Below, piece after piece: positions 8,262 through 18,030 of a stretch of 64,000 bases of DNA. This DNA comes from Thiothrix sp. UBA5583 (GTDB lineage: Bacteria; Pseudomonadota; Gammaproteobacteria; Thiotrichales; Thiotrichaceae), in the NCBI GenBank assembly GCA_002425225.1, contig DILV01000034.1:28303-92302 (forward strand). Reading direction: 5' to 3'. Numbering within the stretch: position 1 is the stretch's first letter; every line of letters starts with the position of its first letter. Position numbers and translations under genes: made by a program. A model generated the notes under the pieces. The model was given only the letters and a program-made list of their open reading frames with translations. It was not told where the DNA came from and made no database searches.

Positions 8262-10750
8262 GTACAGCACCGTATCCGGGATTACGCCCTTATCGGGAAG
8301 AGGAACAGGGCAAATTCTTTGGGCGCGAAGCCGACGCGGAAATCCTGATTGATAAGGTATTAAGCAACCGTTTGACTTTGTTGTTTGCCGCCAGCGGTGT
8401 GGGCAAGAGTTCGTTGTTACAGGCGGCGGTGATCCCGCGTTTGAAATCGCCGACCGGGGAAAACCTGTCGGTGGTGTACCACATGGATTGGGTAAGCGAA
8501 CCTGTCAGCAGTGTCCGCACGGCGGTGTTACAGGCATTGGCAACGGCATTGCCGGACGATGCGGCAGACGACGCGGGGCAAACACTGGCGGAAGTGCTGG
8601 AATTTTGCAGCTTGTTTGTGCGCCCGCCGCTGGTGTTGATCCTTGACCAGTTTGAGGAGTTTTTCCGTTACCAGCGGGCGAGTACCCATTTCCAGCCCTT
8701 TATTGAGCAATTGACCGCTGTCATCACCAACCCGGCACTAGCCGTGAGTTTGGTGCTGTCGATGCGGGAGGATTTCGCGCTGGAATTGAATGCGTTCAAG
8801 CCGCGCTTGCCGACGATTTTGTTTGAGAATTTTTATCGGCTGGAAAAGCTGGGGCGGGAAGGCGCACGCGAAGCGATTGTGACACCAGCGGCGCAAGTCG
8901 GTTTCCGCTATGAGCCTGCGTTACTGGACGTGTTGTTGAATGATTTGCTCAGCCGTGAGCTTGACCGTGTGCCCAATTCCCCCGCCGTGGAATGGTTGGA
9001 AACGGTCGAACCACCGTATTTGCAAATCGTGTGTGCGCAGTTGTGGGCGTTGAACCAAGCCGACCCGGAGCAATTGCTACGCTTGACGACTTACGAAAAG
9101 GCGGGGAAGGCGAAAGGCATTTTGGGCAACTACCTGAACGGGGTGTTGCAAGGTTTTACGCTGGCGGAAAAACAGCTTGCTTCCAAAGCCTTCGATCATC
9201 TGGCGAGCCAGCGCGGGGTGAAAATGGCTTACACCGCACAGGCGTTGGCGGAAACGCTGCGGGTGGATGAAACTGCGTTGAGTAATGTGTTGGGTGAATT
9301 GGCGGCGGTGCGGATTTTGCGTACCCAGCAGCGCGGTGAAACAACGTGGTATGAACTGTTCCACGATATGTTTTCCGGCAGTATCGCAAGCTGGAATGGC
9401 GAGTGGAAAGACCGGATGCGGCGACGCAAGTTTGCACAGGTGGCGGCAGCGGGTTTTGTCAGCATCGCGGCGGTGTTTGCGGGGTGGGATTATTACCTCA
9501 ATGCTACGAACTACCATTTGCGCATGAGTCCGAAGCAGGGGATTTCCGACCAAGTGGAACTGTGGCAGGGCAAGCCGGGGAGTATTGACCTGTTCCACCA
9601 GCAGCATTACCTCGCGGAAACGGATACCACTCGCCATCAGCTTGAGCCGGATAAGCAATTTAATCAACACCCGGTTGCGGATTATGCCAACTTGCAAACG
9701 GAGTTAGTCGGTAGTCAGCCCATTGACCAGCGCATTACCGCTTATGCCGAGAGTGGGCAGTATCAGGAAGCGGTGGCACTGGCGAAAAAGGCTATTGTTC
9801 CAGAGAATGTGGAGCTAGCGAAACGGGCGTTGCCGCATCTTGGACGTATGCCAGTGCCGGAAGCGGCGCGGGCGGTTTATGCCATTTTGCGGCACTCGAC
9901 CAGTGATGCGATTAAAAAAGAAATTGCTGGTTCAGGTTATAAAGCCAATGCGGTTGGATCAAGTGTTGGTGTGTTGTTGATACAAGACGATCCTGCGATC
10001 AAGAGCGTGGAAGGTAGAGAAAAGGAGTTCTGGCAAGAGCAGTTAGGGGCACAGGTTGTGACACGCCTTGCTCGTGACCAACTTATTGCATCGGATATAA
10101 GAAACGTTAGCGATTTTACTAACACACCTGATGTTTCTCAGGTTATTCCTTACGCCTTGGGTTTGCTCAAGGATGAGAATTTTAGTGTCCGCTGGAGGGC
10201 TGCGGAAGTGTTGGGCAATATGCAAGTGCCGGAAGCCATTCCTTCGCTGCTAGATTCTCTCAAGAATATGGAGGGTGATAGTTTACGCAGGGAGGCTGTG
10301 GATGTGTTGTGTAAGATGCAAGTACAAGCTGCTGTCCCCGCACTGCTGGATTTGCTTAAAGATGAGGACGGGCTCATCCGCAGAAGGGCGGTGATAGCGT
10401 TGGGTGCTATGCAAGCGCAAACCGCTCTTCCCGCGCTGTTGGATTTGCTCAGGGATGGTGATGTGGATGTCCGCATGAGTGCTGGGCAGGTGTTGGGTGC
10501 TATGCAAGCGCAAACCGCTCTTCCCGCGCTGTTAGATTTACTCAAGGATGGCGATGTGGGTGTCCGCATGAGTGCTGTGGACGTGTTGGGTGCTATGCAA
10601 GCGCAAACCGCCATTCCCGCGCTGTTGGATTTGCTCAAGGATGATGATGTGCATATACGCATAAATGCAGCACGAGCGTTGGGTAAGATGCAAGTACAAG
10701 CTGCTGTCCCCGCGCTGCTGGATTTGCTTAAAGCTGCTGGATTTGCTTAA
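8258..10750 (+). CDS. STAND-type NTPase with HEAT repeats, N-terminal part of a frameshifted gene
   Basis: The protein opens with PYPGLRPYREEEQGKFFGRE, typical of novel-STAND-1 NTPases. The Walker A motif AASGVGKSS is at 44-52 and Walker B VLILDQFEEF at 125-135. A winged-helix-like region follows to about 380 and one membrane helix at about 391-409. From residue 627 come HEAT repeats of 31 residues. STAND proteins act as signal-sensing switches that oligomerise on ATP binding; the HEAT array would be the sensor or scaffold. A 19-bp tandem duplication shifts the frame, so this product stops after seven repeats (ending LLKAAGFA). Removing one copy gives a 1341-residue protein that continues to 12302. 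The gene overlaps the SIR2-like gene by four bases. The truncated product still has the whole NTPase and may be functional. Confidence 0.85.
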   Translation: MSTAPYPGLRPYREEEQGKFFGREADAEILIDKVLSNRLTLLFAASGVGKSSLLQAAVIPRLKSPTGENLSVVYHMDWVSEPVSSVRTAVLQALATALPDDAADDAGQTLAEVLEFCSLFVRPPLVLILDQFEEFFRYQRASTHFQPFIEQLTAVITNPALAVSLVLSMREDFALELNAFKPRLPTILFENFYRLEKLGREGAREAIVTPAAQVGFRYEPALLDVLLNDLLSRELDRVPNSPAVEWLETVEPPYLQIVCAQLWALNQADPEQLLRLTTYEKAGKAKGILGNYLNGVLQGFTLAEKQLASKAFDHLASQRGVKMAYTAQALAETLRVDETALSNVLGELAAVRILRTQQRGETTWYELFHDMFSGSIASWNGEWKDRMRRRKFAQVAAAGFVSIAAVFAGWDYYLNATNYHLRMSPKQGISDQVELWQGKPGSIDLFHQQHYLAETDTTRHQLEPDKQFNQHPVADYANLQTELVGSQPIDQRITAYAESGQYQEAVALAKKAIVPENVELAKRALPHLGRMPVPEAARAVYAILRHSTSDAIKKEIAGSGYKANAVGSSVGVLLIQDDPAIKSVEGREKEFWQEQLGAQVVTRLARDQLIASDIRNVSDFTNTPDVSQVIPYALGLLKDENFSVRWRAAEVLGNMQVPEAIPSLLDSLKNMEGDSLRREAVDVLCKMQVQAAVPALLDLLKDEDGLIRRRAVIALGAMQAQTALPALLDLLRDGDVDVRMSAGQVLGAMQAQTALPALLDLLKDGDVGVRMSAVDVLGAMQAQTAIPALLDLLKDDDVHIRINAARALGKMQVQAAVPALLDLLKAAGFA

Positions 10751-11376
10751 AGATGAGGACGTGCTCACCCGCAGAAGGGCGGTGGTAGCGTTGGGTGCTA
10801 TGCAAGCACAAACCGCCATTCCCGCGCTGTTGGATTTGCTCAAGGATGGTGATGTGAGTGTCCGCATGAGTGCTGTGAACGCGTTGGGTGCTATGCAAGC
10901 GCAAGCCGCCATTCCCGCGCTGTTGGATTTGCTCAAGGATGGTGATGTGAGTGTCCGCAGGAGTGTTGTGGACGTGTTGGGTGCTATGCAAGCGCAAGCC
11001 GCCATTCCCGCGCTGTTGGATTTGCTCAAGGATGGTGATGTGAGTGTCCGCATAAATGCGGTACGAGTGTTGGGTAATATGCAAGTGCAAGTCGCCATTC
11101 CTGCGCTGTTGGATTTGCTTAATGATGGCAATGTGAGTGTCCGCATAAATGCGGTACGAGTGTTGGGTAATATGCAAGTGCAAGTCGCCATTCCCGCGCT
11201 GTTGGGATTGCTTAAGGATGAGGATAGTTTAGTTCACAGTACAACGGCGGCGGCGTTGGGTGATATGCAAGTGCCGGATGCCGTTCCCGGACTGCTAGGC
11301 TTGCTCAAGGAAACGTATGGCGGCTCTGCAGCGGCGGAAGCGTTAGGGAGGATGCAAGCAAAGGAAGCACTTCCTG
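10138..11376 (+). repeat. Tandem 93-bp repeats encoding about 13 HEAT units
   Basis: About thirteen copies of a 93-base unit encode the pattern DGDVSVRMSAV-LGAMQAQ-AIPALLDLLK. Copies 4-11 are nearly identical in DNA as well as protein; the first two and last two have diverged. The array spans the frameshift. Central copies this similar suggest recent expansion or gene conversion, and the number of repeats is likely to vary between strains. The unit matches the bacterial PBS-lyase-like HEAT repeat with its conserved VR, LG and PALLDLL positions. Confidence 0.88.
10714..10751 (+). repeat. 19-bp perfect tandem duplication causing a frameshift
   Basis: GCTGCTGGATTTGCTTAAA occurs twice back to back, at 10714-10732 and 10733-10751. 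Nineteen is not a multiple of three, so the second copy shifts the frame and brings a TAA into play at 10748-10750. Deleting either copy restores an uninterrupted frame from 8258 to 12302 (1342 codons including the stop). This is typical of slipped-strand mispairing, but an assembly artefact in a repetitive array cannot be excluded. Confidence 0.9.
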
Positions 11377-12302
11377 CATCACGGCGAGAGAGCAATGATC
11401 TTGGGGATGAAGTGAACAATGTATTACGTCAGACAGAATTGCTGTTCCGTCATTTGAAAAACGGTGATCCTGAGGTTCGTGAAAAGGCTACCATCGACGC
11501 GCTGCACATGGAACAGGACGGCAATTTAAGCGAAGTGCAAAAACGCTTGTTGCGCAAAGCCTTGTCGCTAGTTGACCAACGAACCCGCGATAAAGCCACC
11601 AAACAACTGGCAGAAGAAGCCGAAGCAAAAGCCCGTCAATTGCCCGTCAACCAACCGGGATTGGAAGAAAAACCGCTGACGCTGAATGAGCTGAAAGCCA
11701 AGCTGGACGTATTCGACCAAGCCTACGCCGATTGGCGCGAACGCCGCGACGCTGCACCCAACGACACCACCACTGATATCCCACCCACTGACAGCGATAG
11801 CAATCCACTCGCTGACCCCGCCCCCTTCGTCTACGAATACGCCTACGCCATTGCCACGATGGACGAAGCCGAAGGCATCAAGCTACTCAGCCATAACCTC
11901 TACAAAGTCCGCGAAGCCGCCGCCCGTGGTCTCGCCAACAGCCCATTCCTCGGCACACCCCTGCTGCAAAAACTGGAACAACAATGGCTGGCAACCGATA
12001 ACCCCATCACCCGCCAAGCCCTGTTCCACGCCATTGACGTATGCCTGTTAGCGACGGAAGGCGTTGGCGTAGACAAGGAACTCGAAGCCCTAAAAGTCTA
12101 CGAACCCACCCTGGCCAATGCACGTTCCGCCGCTTCCATCAAACCGCGCGTTGAATGGGCACGCATCCAAATCCAATGGCGCGTCAATGCCATCAAGGAA
12201 TTGCAAGAACTGGCAGCCCAACAACTACCGGGGATGCTGAAAGACCATTGCCTCAACCCCGACGGCACGGATATGAAGCCGGAGGAATGCACCATCCAGT
12301 AA
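10752..12302 (+). CDS. C-terminal part of the frameshifted STAND-HEAT protein
   Basis: This is the distal reading frame of the same gene, continuing HEAT units 7-13 after the duplication. Behind the array comes an acidic, coiled-coil stretch, then a second helical block near 11830-12060 (VYEYAYAIATMDEAEGIKLL) that again looks HEAT-like. The downstream frame stays open for about 1.5 kb without stops, so the lesion is recent or the frame is still used. No ribosome binding site is seen near the junction. An in-frame GTG at 10761 and an ATG at 10800 could in theory start a separate HEAT-only protein. I treat it as the missing half of one 1341-residue protein. Confidence 0.75.
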   Translation, partial: DEDVLTRRRAVVALGAMQAQTAIPALLDLLKDGDVSVRMSAVNALGAMQAQAAIPALLDLLKDGDVSVRRSVVDVLGAMQAQAAIPALLDLLKDGDVSVRINAVRVLGNMQVQVAIPALLDLLNDGNVSVRINAVRVLGNMQVQVAIPALLGLLKDEDSLVHSTTAAALGDMQVPDAVPGLLGLLKETYGGSAAAEALGRMQAKEALPASRRESNDLGDEVNNVLRQTELLFRHLKNGDPEVREKATIDALHMEQDGNLSEVQKRLLRKALSLVDQRTRDKATKQLAEEAEAKARQLPVNQPGLEEKPLTLNELKAKLDVFDQAYADWRERRDAAPNDTTTDIPPTDSDSNPLADPAPFVYEYAYAIATMDEAEGIKLLSHNLYKVREAAARGLANSPFLGTPLLQKLEQQWLATDNPITRQALFHAIDVCLLATEGVGVDKELEALKVYEPTLANARSAASIKPRVEWARIQIQWRVNAIKELQELAAQQLPGMLKDHCLNPDGTDMKPEECTIQ

Positions 12303-12352
12303 AATGCGCTATTATCTTCTGTACCTGCACAACGTAGCACAAAGGTAAACCC

Positions 12353-12691
12353 ATGCACGCTATCGCTATCCGTGAATTGCGCAACAATCCCGCCAGCTTG
12401 ACCCATTCGCTGGAGCAGAATGAGTACGTCTTCATCACCAAACACGGCAAACCCATTGGGGTTGCTGTTCCGCTGACCGATGAAAACCTGTGCATTGGGC
12501 TGACGCGGGCAACGGCTTTGCAGGCGTGGCGCAACGGCGACATTTCACTGGGCAAAATGGCTGAGCTTTTGCACATGGACAAACAGAATTTGCGTCACTT
12601 GCTCACGCTGATGAACCTGCCGATCATTGATTACCCCGCTGACGACGTGTCCGCTGAAATGGATTTTCTGCTGGCAGCCGAAACAGCATGA
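12353..12691 (+). CDS. Antitoxin: Phd/YefM-like N-terminus joined to UPF0175-like domain
   Basis: The 112-residue protein begins like Phd/YefM antitoxins (AIRELRNNPASLTHSLEQ, then VFITKHGKPIGVAVPL). It continues with a UPF0175-type helix-turn-helix region (ALQAWRNGDISLGKMAELL). An AAAGG box lies seven bases before the ATG. It overlaps the next gene by four bases (ATGA), the normal layout for an antitoxin preceding a DUF3368 toxin. It would bind and neutralise the toxin and repress the shared promoter. UPF0175 proteins usually stand alone, so the added Phd-like segment is uncommon. Confidence 0.78.
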   Translation: MHAIAIRELRNNPASLTHSLEQNEYVFITKHGKPIGVAVPLTDENLCIGLTRATALQAWRNGDISLGKMAELLHMDKQNLRHLLTLMNLPIIDYPADDVSAEMDFLLAAETA

Positions 12692-13173
12692 AGGGGTTGG
12701 TCGTCGCTGACAGTTCCCCCTTGATTGCGCTCCTGAATATCGGGCAATTACATCTGCTGGAAAAACTGTTCACCCACGTTATTGTGCCGCCGATGGTTGC
12801 CACCGAAGTGGGGCGCGGTGAACCCTCAAGCTCCTGCTGGTTTACCCTGCAAGCATCCGGTTTTATCCGCACGGAGACATTGCAACCCGATCCCCGTTTG
12901 GCGATCCTGCTGTTACAGGTTGACCCCGGCGAGTCAGAAGCGATCCTGCTTGCTGCCCAACGTCAGTTACCACTACTGATTGATGAAAAAGCAGGGCGTA
13001 AAATGGCGCAGATGATGGGATTAAAAATTACCGGGCTGGTGGGTATTTTAGGGGCACTCAGAGAAAAGGGGGAAATTTCCGCCCAGCAGATGCCAGATAG
13101 GGTGGCAGCACTGGAAAAGGTAGGATTCCGCCTGAGTGACAGCTTAAAATGCCGCCTACTTAAACAGTGCTGA
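12688..13173 (+). CDS. DUF3368 PIN-like toxin (probable RNase)
   Basis: This 161-residue protein is of the DUF3368 family, a PIN-like fold found with UPF0175 antitoxins. Acidic residues that fit a PIN metal site are D8 (VVADSSPL), E40 (VPPMVATEV), E82/E84 (DPGESEAI) and D99 (LLIDEKAG). The domain ends with the characteristic GLVGILGALREKGEI helix. PIN toxins cut RNA; the target here is unknown. The antitoxin gene overlaps its start. The pair sits between the STAND gene and the protease genes and is probably an addiction module that travels with the locus. Confidence 0.82.
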   Translation: MKGLVVADSSPLIALLNIGQLHLLEKLFTHVIVPPMVATEVGRGEPSSSCWFTLQASGFIRTETLQPDPRLAILLLQVDPGESEAILLAAQRQLPLLIDEKAGRKMAQMMGLKITGLVGILGALREKGEISAQQMPDRVAALEKVGFRLSDSLKCRLLKQC

Positions 13174-13203
13174 TACCCCCTAAACTTTGACCCGGACACC
13201 ACC

Positions 13204-13518
13204 ATGACTAAACACCTCATCGAATACACCCTAGCAAACGGCGAAACCCTCTACGTCGAAGCCGAAACCAACGAAGACGAGCTTTCGCGCATCAGCAACA
13301 GCGATGGCAAGGAAATCTCGGCGCAAAAATTTGAGGATGCCCTCAATAAATCCGAACCTGCACTTGCCGCCGTTGCCAAGCTGGTAAAACGCTTGCAACC
13401 CGCTGAAGCGCAAGTGGAAGTCGGTTTTAAGTTTTCCGCCAAAGCTGGGGTGATTCTCGCCTCGGCGGATAGCGAAGCCACCTTCAAAGTGACCTTGAAA
13501 TGGAAAGCCGATGCCTGA
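13204..13518 (+). CDS. Trypsin-co-occurring domain protein (Trypco1/CU044_2847-like)
   Basis: The 104-residue protein starts with a beta-rich part (HLIEYTLANGETLYVEAE). It has a helix around ALAAVAKLVKRLQ and ends in a strand-rich segment, EVGFKFSAKAGVILASADSE. This matches the small domain that repeatedly sits next to trypsin-like peptidases in bacterial conflict loci. Its stop overlaps the peptidase start by eight bases, so the two are co-translated. The role is unproved; it may be a regulator or a cleavage substrate of the peptidase. The assignment is from remembered family features, not a search. Confidence 0.7.
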   Translation: MTKHLIEYTLANGETLYVEAETNEDELSRISNSDGKEISAQKFEDALNKSEPALAAVAKLVKRLQPAEAQVEVGFKFSAKAGVILASADSEATFKVTLKWKADA

Positions 13519-14317
13519 AGCCTTCAACCACGCCATTGCCCAGTTCCTCAACACAGACGGTAGCCGCGCCATTGGCACAGGTTTTGCCGTCACATCGCGC
13601 CATGTACTGACTTGCACCCACGTTATCGCCGCTGTGTTGGGGCAAGATGCGCGTTTGCCAATTCCTAGCGGCACGGTTTTGACCGTCCATTTTCCGCTTA
13701 ACCCGCAGTTACCGCCGCTGACCTTGCGCGTCCACACCACGTTTCCCTGTGTTGACCAGCCCAATATCCACACGCTCGAAGACATCAGTTTGTTGGAAGT
13801 GGAGGGTATCACCACCATGCCCCACGCCCCGCGTCAAGTGTTGCCGGATAGCGGGCATCACGGGCAAGTTTTCCACACTTACGGCTTTAACCGTCAGGGT
13901 GGCAGTTGGTTCAATGGGCAATGCGCAGGCGTGGTGGCGGAAGGCTGGATTCAGTTGCAAGTCGATAATGCCAGCGATGAGAGCCTCAACGGTCTGAGCG
14001 GCGCACCGGTGTGGAACACGCAAGCCAACGCCATTACCGGAATGTTGGTGGCAAAGCGGCGGGGTAATTTGCGCAGTTACATGATCCCAATGGCACGGCT
14101 GATTCGTGCGTTGCCACTGTTGGCGGAAGAACAATCCCCCTCACTTCCCCTTTTACAACGGGGGTTATCGGACAACCCTCGTTACAAACTCCTCAAAACC
14201 AAACTGGAACGCCTGCAAGCCCAGTACGATTTAGAAACCCGCGTCGAAGAACGAATGCGCATGGAAAAGCTCATCGCCGATACCCAAGCCAGCCTCGCGC
14301 AACTCGAACAGGGCTGA
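13511..14317 (+). CDS. Trypsin-like serine peptidase with C-terminal coiled module
   Basis: Residues 1-200 form a chymotrypsin-fold peptidase with no signal peptide, so it should act in the cytoplasm. The triad is visible: H37 in TCTHVI, D91 in LEDISLLEV and S163 in LNGLSGAPVW. Residues 208-220 are a linker (SPSLPLLQRG) encoded by a REP-like palindrome. Residues 232-264 form a charged coil that is about 73% identical to the N-terminal module of the SIR2-like protein in this locus. Such shared modules probably let separate effectors dock on one another (effector-associated-domain logic). It is coupled to the Trypco1-like gene in front of it. The peptidase fold is well supported; the substrate is unknown. 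Confidence 0.85.
   Translation: MPEAFNHAIAQFLNTDGSRAIGTGFAVTSRHVLTCTHVIAAVLGQDARLPIPSGTVLTVHFPLNPQLPPLTLRVHTTFPCVDQPNIHTLEDISLLEVEGITTMPHAPRQVLPDSGHHGQVFHTYGFNRQGGSWFNGQCAGVVAEGWIQLQVDNASDESLNGLSGAPVWNTQANAITGMLVAKRRGNLRSYMIPMARLIRALPLLAEEQSPSLPLLQRGLSDNPRYKLLKTKLERLQAQYDLETRVEERMRMEKLIADTQASLAQLEQG
14133..14167. repeat. REP-like palindrome inside the peptidase gene
   Basis: The stretch has C-rich blocks, a short T-run and then a G-rich block (CCCCTTTTACAACGGGG core), the usual form of intergenic REP palindromes. Here it is kept in frame and encodes the linker between peptidase and coil. Its translation (SPSLPLLQRG) is the peptide commonly produced by such elements. Confidence 0.65.
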
Positions 14318-14339
14318 ATCCGGCATAATCCCGTCACTG

Positions 14340-15173
14340 TCACTCCGCTTTAAACCTCATCGACAAATCCACCGCCCGCACATGTTTGGTAATGCTGCCG
14401 ATGGAAACAAAATCCACCCCCGTTTCCGCAATCGCTACCACGGTTTCCGGGTTGACGCTGCCGGAGGCTTCCAGCGGAATTTTTCCGGCAACCAGCCGCA
14501 CGGCTTCGCGCATGTCTGCCAGACTGTATTCATCCAGCATAATGATGTCGGCTGATGCTGCCACTGCTTCCGCCAGTTCCTGCAAGTTTTCGGTTTCGAC
14601 CTCGACCAAAATACCGGGGTGCAACTTGCGAGCCTGCTGGATAGCAGCAGTAATCGAGCCTGCTGCCATGATGTGGTTTTCCTTGATCAGCACCCGGTCA
14701 TACAGGCCGATGCGGTGATTGGTTCCGCCGCCACACAATACCGCATATTTCTGTGCAATGCGTAATCCGGGCAAGGTTTTGCGGGTATCCAGAATCCTGC
14801 AACGGGTATGCGCCACCAGATCGACATAACGACGGGTGGCGGTGGCTGTTGCCGACAAGGTTTGCAGGAAATTAAGCGCAGCCCGTTCGCCTGACAGGAT
14901 CGAACGCGCACTGCCCGTCAGCGTACACAGCAAGGTACCCGCTGTGACCTTATCACCATCCTGATGCTCCCAGACAACCTGTACCTGAGAGTCAAGCTGG
15001 CGAAACACTTCGTCAAACCATCCCGTACCACACAGCACAGCCTCATCCCGGCTAATCACCGTTGCACTGGCGTGCTTTTCTGCGGGAATCAACCCGGCGG
15101 TTACATCGCCCGTGCCAATGTCTTCTGCCAAAGCGCGGCGCACTGTTTCCTGAATGTCGTTGGGTAATTGCAT
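14340..15173 (-). CDS. nadC: Nicotinate-nucleotide pyrophosphorylase (carboxylating)
   Basis: NadC converts quinolinate and phosphoribosyl pyrophosphate to nicotinate mononucleotide, a step in de novo NAD synthesis. The 277-residue length is standard. Typical segments are [15 protein letters not shown] at the N-terminus, [12 protein letters not shown] with the substrate-binding Arg and Lys, [20 protein letters not shown] and [11 protein letters not shown]. The C-terminal barrel end reads LEASGSVN and [12 protein letters not shown]. It lies convergent to the peptidase gene, with only about 20 bases between them, and is read in the same direction as sqr behind a terminator. No oddities. Confidence 0.97.
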   Translation of the reverse strand: MQLPNDIQETVRRALAEDIGTGDVTAGLIPAEKHASATVISRDEAVLCGTGWFDEVFRQLDSQVQVVWEHQDGDKVTAGTLLCTLTGSARSILSGERAALNFLQTLSATATATRRYVDLVAHTRCRILDTRKTLPGLRIAQKYAVLCGGGTNHRIGLYDRVLIKENHIMAAGSITAAIQQARKLHPGILVEVETENLQELAEAVAASADIIMLDEYSLADMREAVRLVAGKIPLEASGSVNPETVVAIAETGVDFVSIGSITKHVRAVDLSMRFKAE

Positions 15174-15183
15174 GAAAACCTCG

Positions 15184-15216
15184 AAAATAAAAATGGGAGG
15201 CTGTTACACCTCCCAT
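15184..15216 (-). terminator. Rho-independent terminator of sqr
   Basis: On the minus strand ATGGGAGG and CCTCCCAT form an eight-base stem with an eight-base loop, followed by TTTTTATTTT. It lies about 30 bases after the sqr stop codon and separates sqr from nadC. Confidence 0.85.
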
Positions 15217-15246
15217 CACTTTGCCCCTGACTCCTCGTCAGATTCT

Positions 15247-16530
<1,284 letters not shown>

Positions 16531-16717
16531 CTAACTTCTAGATAACAAGGGATTAATGTAATTATCAGACTAACACTTACCAGCATTTCCCTAAGCACCT
16601 CCATCTGACCACAAATCGCTTTACAGGTCAATCGCAGCCCATACCAGCACCAGATCACACTTCCGCTGATACTCAAACAAAAAGATATACTTCAATCATT
16701 CTGACAGACCATAATCC

Positions 16718-17971
16718 ATGCGTATGAATGAACTGAAAACCTATCTGGTCGGCGGTGCTGTCCGTGACCAACTGCTGGGCTTGCCGGTCAAGGATCGTGA
16801 CTGGGTAGTAACCGGCGCTACCCCGGCTGACCTGCTACAACGGGGTTTCAAACCTGTCGGCAACGATTTTCCGGTATTCCTGCATCCTCAAACATCTGAG
16901 GAATACGCACTGGCACGTACCGAGCGCAAGACTGCCAAGGGCTATCACGGCTTCCAGTTCCATACCGCGCCAGAAGTAACGCTGACAGAGGATCTTGCCC
17001 GCCGTGACCTGACCATTAATGCACTGGCACAGGATGCTGACGGGCAAGTGATTGATCCTTTCGGCGGGCAAGCCGATTTGCAAGCCAGAGTGCTGCGGCA
17101 TGTTTCCCCGGCTTTCAGCGAAGACCCGGTACGCATCCTGCGGGTCGCACGTTTCGCCGCACGTTTTGCCACATTGGGCTTCACGGTGGCAGATGAAACC
17201 CGGCAACTGATGCAGACCATGGTAGCCGCAGGCGAAGTGGATGCTCTGGTTCCTGAGCGGGTCTGGCAAGAAACCGGGCGGGCACTGAGCGAACCAGTAC
17301 CAGCACGTTTTTTTGAAGTATTACGCGAATGTGGCGCCTTGCGCATCTTGTTCCCGGAACTGGATCGCCTGTTTGGTGTACCGCAACCGCCGCAACATCA
17401 CCCGGAAATCGACTGTGGCATCCATACCCTGCTGGTATTGCAACAGGCGGTACAACTAAGTACTGACCCGGAAGTACGCTTTGCTGCGCTGTGTCATGAT
17501 TTCGGCAAGGGGCTAACCCCTCCAGACATTTTACCCAGCCACCACGGGCATGAACCAGTTAGCCGCCAATTGACGACAGAACTGTGTCAGCGTTTGCGCG
17601 TGCCCAACCGTTTCCGTGAACTGGCGGAACATGTGGCGGAATACCATGGTCATATCCACAAAGCACGGGAATTGCGCCCGCAAACCATCCTGAAAGTGCT
17701 GGAGGCCACCGATGCATTCCGCAAACCGGCGCGTTTCGCCCAGTTGCTGTTGGCCTGCGAGGCCGATTCGCGCGGGCGTAGCGGGTTTGAAAACCGCCCT
17801 TACCCGCAAGCGGACATTTTCCGTCAAGCATTGGCAGCTTGCCTGCAAGTGGATGTAACCACCATCGTGCAACAGGGTTTCAAGGGTATGCAGATTAGGG
17901 AAGAAACCCACCGGCAACGTGTACATGCCATTAAACAGGCAGTAGGGTGTCTTGATATTGGCGGGCAATAG
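16718..17971 (+). CDS. cca: Multifunctional CCA tRNA nucleotidyltransferase
   Basis: The enzyme adds and repairs the 3' CCA end of tRNAs. The head domain has [20 protein letters not shown], with the metal-binding DxD of the nucleotidyltransferase fold, and [12 protein letters not shown]. An HD phosphohydrolase domain follows ([11 protein letters not shown], then [13 protein letters not shown]), as in the bifunctional proteobacterial enzyme. The 417-residue length is usual. Either the first ATG (16718) or the second, two codons later, could be used. It is divergent from sqr across about 200 bases that hold both promoters. Confidence 0.96.
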   Translation: MRMNELKTYLVGGAVRDQLLGLPVKDRDWVVTGATPADLLQRGFKPVGNDFPVFLHPQTSEEYALARTERKTAKGYHGFQFHTAPEVTLTEDLARRDLTINALAQDADGQVIDPFGGQADLQARVLRHVSPAFSEDPVRILRVARFAARFATLGFTVADETRQLMQTMVAAGEVDALVPERVWQETGRALSEPVPARFFEVLRECGALRILFPELDRLFGVPQPPQHHPEIDCGIHTLLVLQQAVQLSTDPEVRFAALCHDFGKGLTPPDILPSHHGHEPVSRQLTTELCQRLRVPNRFRELAEHVAEYHGHIHKARELRPQTILKVLEATDAFRKPARFAQLLLACEADSRGRSGFENRPYPQADIFRQALAACLQVDVTTIVQQGFKGMQIREETHRQRVHAIKQAVGCLDIGGQ

Positions 17972-18030
17972 CCGCATATTGCAGACAAGAGATCATTAGT
18001 GAGTTGTATAGAGGAAATAGAGGAATAAGC

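Noticed and set aside
10150..11191. Long minus-strand frames through the HEAT array
   Set aside because: They are mirror frames of the repeat DNA; the plus strand encodes a known repeat fold continuous with an NTPase domain.
10138..11376. Regular repeats considered as a CRISPR array
   Set aside because: The 93-base period is translated in frame as HEAT units with no unique spacers, and no cas genes are present.
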